64,000 nucleotides of DNA from Flavobacteriales bacterium UBA952 (GTDB lineage Bacteria; Bacteroidota; Bacteroidia; Flavobacteriales_D; Crocinitomicaceae): NCBI GenBank assembly GCA_002293185.1, contig DBCS01000008.1, positions 395,085 through 459,084 on the forward strand, in the 5' to 3' direction. Positions 43,883-50,575 of the stretch are shown here, one piece after another. Position 1 is the stretch's first letter. Each line of letters starts with the position of its first letter. The translations under genes were made by a program, and so were the position numbers. The notes beneath the pieces are model-generated. The model did not search any database. It was not told where the DNA came from and was given only the letters and a program-made list of their open reading frames with translations.

Positions 43883-44922
43883 AGGGCTTGTCTGCGGCTA
43901 AGTTCGGTGGCACATACCAAATGCCAGAGCGCTCTGGCACCTACGTTGGCATCCCAGTCGTTGTCGGGGCCGGGTGCTACTTCATTGAGGTCAAAGCCAA
44001 TCAGATGTTTGCCCGAGTGTACAACTTCAAAGAGCAAAAAGGCTATTTGTTGTAAATCAAAACCTCCAGCTACAGGTGTGCCGGTATTTGGGCAGAGTGA
44101 AGGTTGAAGACCGTCAATGTCAAAAGAAACATAAACTTTTTGTGGCAAGGTCGCAACAATTTCTTGAACTTGCTGCGCCCAAGTGCGGCCTTTATACTGT
44201 TCATTTTTGAGCTGCCAGTCATAGAAGGTATGTACTCTTGGGTCGTTTTTGGCCATTTCGATTTCGCGTTCCGAGACATCTCGTATGCCCACTTGAGTTA
44301 GGCTTTGAAGGTTATCTAGCTCTTTTAAAGCATTGAACATGATACTGGCGTGTGACTGCTCAAAACCTTCATAGGCATCTCGTAAGTCAGCATGTGCATC
44401 AATTTGAAGAATGCCAAAACCCGTATAAAACGCGTCGAGTGCCTGGAGCAGCCCAAGTGGAGTGGAGTGTTCTCCGCCTAGAACACAAGGTATTTTACCT
44501 GCTTTCAGCAAGGTACTACAACGCTCTTTTAAGTTGAGGCGTAAGGCGTGGTGCGCCTCATTGATTTCTTGAAGCGTGCTTGCGTATAGCCGCATGGCGT
44601 CTTCTTCTCCGGTACGTTCAATTTGTGCGATATATTGTACTCCGGCTTCGCATAGTTGGTCATTGATGGCTTTCCATTCGCTTGATACCGGCGACATATA
44701 AATTTTGGTTTCGTAAGCGCGTTCGAGTTCAGGATGGTAGAAATCGAGTTGGGTAGAAGCGTCTAAAATGGCTTGGGGTCCGTTGCTGGTGCCTTTTCCG
44801 TAAGAAGCAGTAGCATCCCAGGGAACAGGAACAAGAACGATATCGGCTTCTTGTTCGGTGTAAGGAAAGCCAAAAATATTGCCGTTGGCTATTCCAACTC
44901 CGTTTGGGTCAAAGGTGCTCAT
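43879..44922 (-). CDS. Ureohydrolase family enzyme, agmatinase-like
   Basis: Manganese hydrolase of the arginase/agmatinase/formiminoglutamase family, 347 residues. Metal-binding motifs are in order: CVLGGEHSTPLG (about 155), QIDAHADLRDAYEGF (about 180) and VSFDIDGLQPSLCPNTGTP (about 262). GFDLNEVAPGPD comes near the end. These match agmatinase-type enzymes most closely; agmatinase makes putrescine and urea. The guanidino substrate is not proven. I chose the ATG at 44922, which overlaps the murQ stop by 14 nt. It sits in an overlapping operon. Confidence 0.85.
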   Translation of the reverse strand: MSTFDPNGVGIANGNIFGFPYTEQEADIVLVPVPWDATASYGKGTSNGPQAILDASTQLDFYHPELERAYETKIYMSPVSSEWKAINDQLCEAGVQYIAQIERTGEEDAMRLYASTLQEINEAHHALRLNLKERCSTLLKAGKIPCVLGGEHSTPLGLLQALDAFYTGFGILQIDAHADLRDAYEGFEQSHASIMFNALKELDNLQSLTQVGIRDVSEREIEMAKNDPRVHTFYDWQLKNEQYKGRTWAQQVQEIVATLPQKVYVSFDIDGLQPSLCPNTGTPVAGGFDLQQIAFLLFEVVHSGKHLIGFDLNEVAPGPDNDWDANVGARALWHLVCATELSRRQAL

Positions 44923-45736
44923 TGTGGTTTTGATTTTGATAAGCGGCAATTGCCTTGCGCACAGAACCGTATTTGAGAAGCCATTCTTGTGCTATTTCTT
45001 TTTTGATATTTAATTCTGCAGCTACCATCTTTGCACCGCGATCAACAAGTTTATCATTGGAGAGCTGCATATCTACCATGCGGTTGCCTTTGACGTGCCC
45101 AAGTTTGATCATGAGGCTTGTGGAGATCATGTTGAGCACCAACTTTTGGGCAGTGCCTGATTTCATTCGGGTGCTACCCGTAACAAACTCGGGCCCAACC
45201 ACAGGGGTAAGTGCGTGTTGGGCTAGTAAAGAAAGTGGCGATTCTGGATTACAGGACAGCCCGGCGGTGAGCAAGCCAGCTTCATTTGCAGACTTTACAG
45301 CGCCTAAAACGTAAGGCGTTGTTCCGGAGGCCGCGATGCCTACAATTGTGTCTAGTGGTGTTGGATGGTGTGCAAGAATATCCTTCCAACCTTGATTGAT
45401 GTCGTCTTCGGCAAATTCGACGGCTTTGCGAATTGCTTGGTCTCCGCCTGCAATAAGGCCAATAACACGGCCGTGGGCAACACCAAAGGTGGGCGGGCAT
45501 TCGCTGGCATCCACGATGCCCAAGCGCCCGCTGGTTCCGGCGCCAATATAAATGAGCCTACCACCTTGACGCATGCGTTCAAAACAAGTATCTATGAATA
45601 TTTCGAGTTCATTCGCGATGTTTGAAATGGCAATAGGTACAAGTTGGTCTTGTGCATTGATACCTTCAAGGAGTGCGCGCGTACTAAACTGCTCGAGGTC
45701 GTTGTAGGCTGAGCTTGCTTCTGTTATTTTTTCCAT
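44909..45736 (-). CDS. murQ: N-acetylmuramic acid 6-phosphate etherase MurQ
   Basis: Cleaves the lactyl ether of MurNAc-6-phosphate to GlcNAc-6-phosphate and D-lactate, a step of peptidoglycan recycling in the cytoplasm. The 275 residues include the SIS domain with YIGAGTSGRLGIVDASECPP (about 61-80, catalytic Glu in ASEC). GIAASGTTPYVLGA and VVGPEFVTGSTRMKSGTAQKL also match the family closely. Its ATG overlaps the PRTase stop and its end overlaps the agmatinase-like gene. With Mpl at 25585 the organism appears able to recycle both sugar and peptide parts of murein. Confidence 0.96.
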   Translation of the reverse strand: MEKITEASSAYNDLEQFSTRALLEGINAQDQLVPIAISNIANELEIFIDTCFERMRQGGRLIYIGAGTSGRLGIVDASECPPTFGVAHGRVIGLIAGGDQAIRKAVEFAEDDINQGWKDILAHHPTPLDTIVGIAASGTTPYVLGAVKSANEAGLLTAGLSCNPESPLSLLAQHALTPVVGPEFVTGSTRMKSGTAQKLVLNMISTSLMIKLGHVKGNRMVDMQLSNDKLVDRGAKMVAAELNIKKEIAQEWLLKYGSVRKAIAAYQNQNHNEHL

Positions 45737-46230
45737 TAGTACAGGAATACTTTTGCGTCGGTAGGGCTGAGTTCAACCTCAACGTGATTCTTGAGCGTGG
45801 TAGAGAGACTTAGACCAGCAAAATCAGTTTTGATGGGATAGCGGCGGTGTTGGCGATCAATTAGCGCTACAGTCTTGATGGCTTTGGTGGCTTGTTCTAA
45901 AAATTTTAACAGTGCGTATTGCATGGTTTTGCCACTGTTCACGACGTCGTCTATCAACACAATGTAAGAATTTTTGAGCTCCTTTTGCGCTATAGAAAAA
46001 GTAATTGGTTCGCTCCAGGGTTCATCTTTGTGCAGTTTGATTTCAAAGCTAACAACCTTCAGAGAACTGTTCTGTGTAATTACTTGCGCAAGTAATTGAG
46101 CCAGCACATAGCCATTACCTACAATGCCACCCAAATAAATGACCTCTTGATCAAAAGCGGCTTCTATGAGCTGGTGCCCTAAGCGGACAATTTTCTGATT
46201 AATTTGCTGCTGGTTGAGAATTGTTTGCAT
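45736..46230 (-). CDS. Phosphoribosyltransferase family protein (PyrR-like)
   Basis: A 164-residue type I PRTase-fold protein. The PRPP-binding motif is YIVLIDDVVNSGKTMQYAL (about 94-112), preceded by an IYLGGIVGNGYVLAQLL segment. The length and the end resemble PyrR/uracil PRTase-like proteins, but the base specificity cannot be read. I chose the ATG at 46230 because a -7 box ends 4 nt upstream; an earlier in-frame start at 46263 would lie inside the preceding terminator. It is the first gene of the operon with murQ. Confidence 0.82.
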   Translation of the reverse strand: MQTILNQQQINQKIVRLGHQLIEAAFDQEVIYLGGIVGNGYVLAQLLAQVITQNSSLKVVSFEIKLHKDEPWSEPITFSIAQKELKNSYIVLIDDVVNSGKTMQYALLKFLEQATKAIKTVALIDRQHRRYPIKTDFAGLSLSTTLKNHVEVELSPTDAKVFLY

Positions 46231-46234
46231 GTAA

Positions 46235-46242
46235 CAAAGATA
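46235..46242 (-). promoter_or_regulatory. -7 box immediately before the PRTase operon
   Basis: The reverse strand reads TATCTTTG, then TTAC, then ATG at 46230. It is an exact TAnnTTTG in a leaderless-type position, directly after the terminator of the BtuG-like gene. Confidence 0.6.
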
Positions 46243-46251
46243 AGCAAACAG

Positions 46252-46284
46252 CAAAAAGGCCACTCGTTTGAGCAGCCTTTTTTA
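46252..46284 (-). terminator. Terminator of the BtuG-like gene
   Basis: On the reverse strand GGCTGCTC and GAGTGGCC form an 8-bp stem that includes two G-U pairs, followed by five T. On the forward strand those two positions become C-A mismatches, so the hairpin works only for reverse-strand RNA. Confidence 0.82.
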
Positions 46285-46299
46285 AAAGTTGATGAAGAT

Positions 46300-47553
46300 T
46301 TATTGTCTGATGAGCTTGATGCTGCTGTTTTCGGTGTTCAAAAAGTAAATCCCGCTGTCAAAACTACTAAGGTCAATGTTGTTAGCCTGGCCTTCCAAAA
46401 TGACTTGACCAGTGGTGTTCACAACTTGATAAGTTTGGTTTGCAGCAAGCCCATTGATGATAAAAACGCCTGAAGAAGGGTTTGGATAAACATCCAATTT
46501 TGCTGTGTATTCTTGTAGGCCAACGCTCGATCTGATATCAAAAACAATTGTTCCTGGAGAAACGCCTACGTTGAACTGATGAACGATTGCATTGTTGGCA
46601 TCGTAGATATGCACCATTCCCTGGGAAAAGAAATCTGTCGAGGAGGTGTACAAATAACCGTTAATTGGGTCTTGGGCAAGTTCGTAAAAGTTATTGAGGA
46701 TTCCAGCTACAGGCCCAACGTTATTCATAGTGCTCAGGTCGTAATCGTTGAGTGTGTTTTCCATAGAGATCTGGTATACAAGTTTATCGTCGCGGAGGGC
46801 AGAAGTACCGCAACCAGTCACTGCATTGGCTATGTTTTGGGTATTGACGCTGCCGTTTAAGCTTACTTTAGAAACAGAAGCACCTGACCAATCTTTGTTG
46901 TTTACCGTGTAGATTTCATTGTTGTAAAGGAACATGTTGTCAGGATTCTTGCCCTCGACTCCTAAATCGATTTCTGAACCATATTGGAGGGTAGTAAGGT
47001 TAAGTTGACCAATCAAGCCTTTTTCATTGCCCCACTCATAGGCGTTATTCACCGCAATGTACGCGATGTCATTTACAATAACAATGTTTTGTGTTGCCCA
47101 TTGTGGACCATTCGTGGTGTCAAAGGCAGCAAGCAGTTGAAGGTTGTTTTTGTCGAAAACCTGCAAATAAGAATTGAAGGTCTGCAGGTACTCTCCGCGT
47201 GTGGCGATCAGCTTGTTGCCAGCAATGGCCAAGTTGCGGACCCCAGGAAGGAAAATTGTTCCGACTTCTTGGTGGGTTGTTAAATCAAATTTGTAAATTT
47301 TGGTATCTGCGGCTACAAAGTAAAAGTTGCCGTCGATGAGTACATCTGAACTAAAGCGCTGACCGGCTAGGGTATTGACAACCTGATAACTTTGCGTCTG
47401 TGGGTTGAAGCTACCGATGGTAGCGGGCTCAATAATGTTGTTGGTCTGAAAGTCAAAAAAACCTTCGTTAGCAACCAGCACTTGATGCACATACTGCTGA
47501 GCGAATGCACTTGCACAGAAAAGCAGCGCACTAAAAAATAATCCTTTTTTCAT
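46300..47553 (-). CDS. BtuG-like surface propeller (DUF5074/YncE type) with T9SS domain
   Basis: Probable extracellular cobalamin-binding protein, 417 residues. The signal peptide is about 1-19 (CASAFAQ); the region has no proper lipobox. Residues about 20-345 form a propeller with blocks typical of BtuG-type proteins: LVANEGFFDFQT, DVLIDGNFYFVAADTKIYKF, YIAVNNAYEWGNEKG, GKNPDNM, YTVNNKDWSGASVSK, SSTDFFSQGMVHIYD. BtuG in Bacteroides captures B12 at the cell surface for BtuB. Here the tail is a T9SS type A domain (VYPNPSSGVFI, SGIYFLNTE, LIRQ end). A cobalamin riboswitch upstream supports the role. I chose the ATG at 47553 directly before the signal peptide. Confidence 0.85.
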   Translation of the reverse strand: MKKGLFFSALLFCASAFAQQYVHQVLVANEGFFDFQTNNIIEPATIGSFNPQTQSYQVVNTLAGQRFSSDVLIDGNFYFVAADTKIYKFDLTTHQEVGTIFLPGVRNLAIAGNKLIATRGEYLQTFNSYLQVFDKNNLQLLAAFDTTNGPQWATQNIVIVNDIAYIAVNNAYEWGNEKGLIGQLNLTTLQYGSEIDLGVEGKNPDNMFLYNNEIYTVNNKDWSGASVSKVSLNGSVNTQNIANAVTGCGTSALRDDKLVYQISMENTLNDYDLSTMNNVGPVAGILNNFYELAQDPINGYLYTSSTDFFSQGMVHIYDANNAIVHQFNVGVSPGTIVFDIRSSVGLQEYTAKLDVYPNPSSGVFIINGLAANQTYQVVNTTGQVILEGQANNIDLSSFDSGIYFLNTENSSIKLIRQ

Positions 47554-47597
47554 GTTTTGAAAATTAAAATAATTAAACAATGACATGGAAAAAAGTG

Positions 47598-47818
47598 GAG
47601 CGACAAGGGTATACGAAGCCCTTGGCGATACCGACTTTAATCTGAAGTCTTCACGCAGTTCAGGGGCAAGTCTTCTGGCTCGTGCCTTTTGAGGTATCGC
47701 CTTCCCGCTTGCGCAGTGGCTATTTGATACTACTTTTGAAGCACATACAGCTGCAGATACAGCTCCGGATTCTAACCGGATTCCTTATTAAGTCCGACAA
47801 GCGGACACCCAAGAACGG
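47598..47818 (-). promoter_or_regulatory. Cobalamin (B12) riboswitch
   Basis: Read on the reverse strand, the conserved elements of the class occur in order: a GTCCG/CGGAC hairpin, AAGGAATCCGG then GAATCCGG (47764-47785), GCCACTG (47714-47720), GGGAAGGC (47699-47706) and the B12 box GAGCCAGAAGACTTGCC (47665-47681). A further hairpin at 47608-47632 (GGTAT-CG / CG-T-ATACC) lies between the B12 box and the gene and may be the expression platform. It lies about 45 nt upstream of the BtuG-like ATG and about 3 nt after a -7 box, so it should repress that gene when B12 is plentiful. Confidence 0.95.
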
Positions 47819-47820
47819 TT

Positions 47821-47828
47821 CAAAGGTA
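47821..47828 (-). promoter_or_regulatory. -7 box of the riboswitch transcript
   Basis: The reverse strand reads TACCTTTG, an exact TAnnTTTG, placed so that transcription would begin at the 5' end of the cobalamin riboswitch. Confidence 0.6.
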
Positions 47829-47851
47829 ACAATAAAAACCACATGCAATTT

Positions 47852-47882
47852 TTGTTGGAATCAAAAAGAGTTCATATCTTTG
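47852..47882 (+). promoter_or_regulatory. Promoter of rpsO
   Basis: TATCTTTG (47875-47882) with TTG at 47852-47854 or 47855-47857 gives -7 and -33 elements about 17-20 nt apart. The leader to the rpsO ATG is about 52 nt. It is divergent from the riboswitch promoter. Confidence 0.6.
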
Positions 47883-47939
47883 CAGCCGTATTGACCAAGG
47901 TGGTTAGTCTACATAATAATCATTTACACAAATATTAGC

Positions 47940-48209
47940 ATGTACTTAGATTCAGCAAAGAAGAAAGAGATCTTCGCCAAACACGGTGGTTCAGAAAACA
48001 ACACCGGTTCTACAGAGGGGCAAATTGCCTTGTTTACATTTCGCATTGCTCACCTTACTGAGCACTTGAAAAAGAACCGCAAAGACTTCGGCACCCAACG
48101 TTCACTTCAGTTGTTGGTTGGTAAACGTCGCAGTTTGTTAGACTACCTAAAGGCAAAAGACATCGAGAAATACCGTGCCTTGATCAAAGAATTAGGACTA
48201 CGTCGTTAA
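47940..48209 (+). CDS. rpsO: 30S ribosomal protein S15
   Basis: S15 binds 16S rRNA early in small-subunit assembly. It has 89 residues, the standard length. The motif GSTEGQIALFTFRIAHLTEHLK (first 20 residues here given loosely; about residues 22-43) and LQLLVGKRRSLLDYLK are typical. pnp follows after 92 nt that contain a hairpin, the classic rpsO-pnp order. The roughly 52-nt leader could host S15 autoregulation, but I see no clear pseudoknot. Confidence 0.97.
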   Translation: MYLDSAKKKEIFAKHGGSENNTGSTEGQIALFTFRIAHLTEHLKKNRKDFGTQRSLQLLVGKRRSLLDYLKAKDIEKYRALIKELGLRR

Positions 48210-48241
48210 TTCTGGGTCTGACTCGGAAAATTTTATGGGAG

Positions 48242-48275
48242 AGGGGGCTTCGATAACATCGAGAGCCCCTTCTTT
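48242..48275 (+). terminator. Hairpin between rpsO and pnp
   Basis: GGGGCTTCGAT and ATCGA-G-AGCCCC pair around an AAC loop, with one bulged G, followed by TTCTTTTGTTTT. It may be a partial terminator or a processing site that separates rpsO and pnp mRNA, as at the same place in E. coli. Confidence 0.7.
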
Positions 48276-48301
48276 TGTTTTAAAGTTGTAAATAAATAAA
48301 G

Positions 48302-50452
48302 ATGAATATAGGAACAAGAAAGTCAATAATGACCGGCGGCAAGGAAATCCTTGTAGAGACCGGGAAGTTGGCAAAACAGGCAGATGGTTCTGTTGTGGTG
48401 CGGATGGGCGACACCATGTTGCTCGCTACTGTAGTGGCAGCACAAGACGCAAAGGAAGGCGTCGATTTTCTTCCACTTACGGTAGATTACCGTGAGAAAT
48501 ACGCGGCTGCAGGTCGTTTTCCAGGCGGTTTCTTCCGCCGTGAAGCACGCCCTTCTGAAACCGAAATTTTAGTCATGCGTTTGGTAGACCGCGCTTTGCG
48601 TCCGCTCTTCCCAGACGATTACCATGCTGAAGTCCAACTCATGATTCAACTCATGTCTTACGATGGCGTTCACAATCCAGACGCATTGTGTGGTTTTGCC
48701 GCTTCTGCAGCCATCGCAGTTTCTGATATCCCGTTCAACGGACCAATGTCTGAAGTACGCGTAGGTCGTGTGAACGGTGAATTCATCATCAACCCAACAA
48801 TGGCCGAAATGGCACTATCCGACATCGATGTTGTCATTGCCGGAACAGCTAAAGACGTGAACATGGTAGAGGGTGAAATGCAAGAAATCTCTGAAGCCGA
48901 GTTGGTCGAAGTTATCAAACTTGCACATGCAGCTATCATTGAACAATGTAATTTCCAATTGGAGCTTGCAGCAGAAATCGCTACGGCCAATCCAAAACGC
49001 GAATATTCCCATGAGTCTCACGATGCTGACGTTCGTACCAAAGTTTTCGAACTCGCCATGGAAAAATGCAAAGACGTCGCACGTCAAGGTTTAGCTAACA
49101 AAGCAAAACGCACCGAACTTTTCGATGCCATTAAAGCTGAAGTAAAAGCTGGTTTCTCAGAAGAAGAACTCGAGCACGCTTCTAAATTCATTTCTACGTA
49201 CTTCTCTGAAGTGAAGAAAAAAGCGGTTCGCTGGGTCATGCTCAATGAGCGCAAGCGCCTTGATGGCCGTCAGTTCGATGAAATCCGTCCAATTTGGGCC
49301 GAGGTAGATTACCTTCCAATGGTTCACGGATCAGCAGTATTTACCCGCGGTGAAACGCAATCATTAACTACCCTTACTTTAGGTGGTAAAATGGATGAGC
49401 AAATGATCGACGGCGCCACATTCCAAGGTACTGAAAAATTCTTATTGCACTATAACTTTCCGCCGTTCTCAACAGGTGAAGCAAAACCACTTCGTGGAAC
49501 TTCACGTCGCGAAATCGGACATGGTAACTTGGCACTTCGTGCACTCAAGCCTGTTATGCCAGACGACTACCCTTATGCGGTTCGTATCGTCTCTGACATC
49601 CTTGAATCAAACGGTTCGTCTTCGATGGCAACAGTTTGTGCCGGAACGCTCGCCCTTATGGACGGTGGTGTGCCCATTAAAGCACCAGTTTCTGGTATTG
49701 CCATGGGCTTAGTTGCCGACGAAGGCAAGTTTGCAGTGTTGTCTGATATCCTCGGCGATGAAGATCACCTCGGCGACATGGACTTCAAAGTTACCGGTAC
49801 AGCAAATGGTATTACCGCTTGCCAGATGGACATCAAAGTTGATGGCCTACCATACGAAGTATTGACACAAGCACTAGAGCAATCACGCGCAGGTCGTTTG
49901 CATATTCTTGGTAAAATCACCGAGACAATGTCGGCACCACGCCCAGAGCTCAAGCCACAAACACCACGCTTAGAGGCTTTGATCGTTCCAAACGAAATGA
50001 TTGGTGCTATTATCGGGCCTGGCGGAAAAATCATCCAAGGTTTACAGAAAGAAACCAAAACGACCATCACCATCGAAGAATTACCAAATGGCGAAGGACG
50101 TGTACAAGTGCTTTCTAATAACGGAAACGACATGGCTGAAGCCATTCGCTTGATCCGTCAAATTGCATTTCCACCGCAAGTGGACGAAGGCGCAACCTAT
50201 GAAGGTAAAGTGAAGTCTGTTAAAGAATTCGGTTGCTTTGTAGAAATTGTACCTGGAACGGATGGTTTAATTCATATTTCTGAATTTGCTTGGGAAAAAA
50301 CAGCAAAAATGGAAGATGTCGTTAAAGAAGGCGAAATGCTTACTTTCAAAGTCATCGGAAAAGATCCAAAAACTAAAAAATGGAAATTATCTCGCAAAGT
50401 TTTGTTGCCACGCCCTGAGCGCCCAGCAACAGAGCAACCAACTGCAGAATAA
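48302..50452 (+). CDS. pnp: Polyribonucleotide nucleotidyltransferase
   Basis: Trimeric 3'-5' phosphorolytic exoribonuclease of mRNA decay, 716 residues. It has two RNase PH domains (about 10-140 and 320-530, with GRFPGGFFRREARPSETEI and LLHYNFPPFSTGEAKP), an all-alpha linker between them and the SGIAMGLV active-site region. A KH domain (about 560-620, MIGAIIGPGGKIIQGLQKET) and an S1 domain (about 628-700, YEGKVKSVKEFGCFVEI) end the chain. It follows rpsO and is closed by a strong terminator. Confidence 0.98.
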   Translation: MNIGTRKSIMTGGKEILVETGKLAKQADGSVVVRMGDTMLLATVVAAQDAKEGVDFLPLTVDYREKYAAAGRFPGGFFRREARPSETEILVMRLVDRALRPLFPDDYHAEVQLMIQLMSYDGVHNPDALCGFAASAAIAVSDIPFNGPMSEVRVGRVNGEFIINPTMAEMALSDIDVVIAGTAKDVNMVEGEMQEISEAELVEVIKLAHAAIIEQCNFQLELAAEIATANPKREYSHESHDADVRTKVFELAMEKCKDVARQGLANKAKRTELFDAIKAEVKAGFSEEELEHASKFISTYFSEVKKKAVRWVMLNERKRLDGRQFDEIRPIWAEVDYLPMVHGSAVFTRGETQSLTTLTLGGKMDEQMIDGATFQGTEKFLLHYNFPPFSTGEAKPLRGTSRREIGHGNLALRALKPVMPDDYPYAVRIVSDILESNGSSSMATVCAGTLALMDGGVPIKAPVSGIAMGLVADEGKFAVLSDILGDEDHLGDMDFKVTGTANGITACQMDIKVDGLPYEVLTQALEQSRAGRLHILGKITETMSAPRPELKPQTPRLEALIVPNEMIGAIIGPGGKIIQGLQKETKTTITIEELPNGEGRVQVLSNNGNDMAEAIRLIRQIAFPPQVDEGATYEGKVKSVKEFGCFVEIVPGTDGLIHISEFAWEKTAKMEDVVKEGEMLTFKVIGKDPKTKKWKLSRKVLLPRPERPATEQPTAE

Positions 50453-50472
50453 AATCTAAAACAGCTCAAAAT

Positions 50473-50502
50473 AAAAAGGGCGGAGGCAACTCCGCCCTTT
50501 TT
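50473..50502 (+). terminator. Terminator of pnp
   Basis: AAAAAGGGCGGAG and CTCCGCCCTTTTT form an uninterrupted stem with a GCAA tetraloop, followed by a T tract, 20 nt after the pnp stop. Confidence 0.95.
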
Positions 50503-50548
50503 ATTTTAAGGTTAATATTTAGTTTCCTTATATTAACTGACAAAATTG

Positions 50549-50556
50549 TAATTTTG
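50549..50556 (+). promoter_or_regulatory. -7 box upstream of the MopE-like T9SS gene
   Basis: TAATTTTG is an exact TAnnTTTG, 19 nt before the ATG at 50576. Confidence 0.5.
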
Positions 50557-50575
50557 ACAAACTAAATATATTTCT

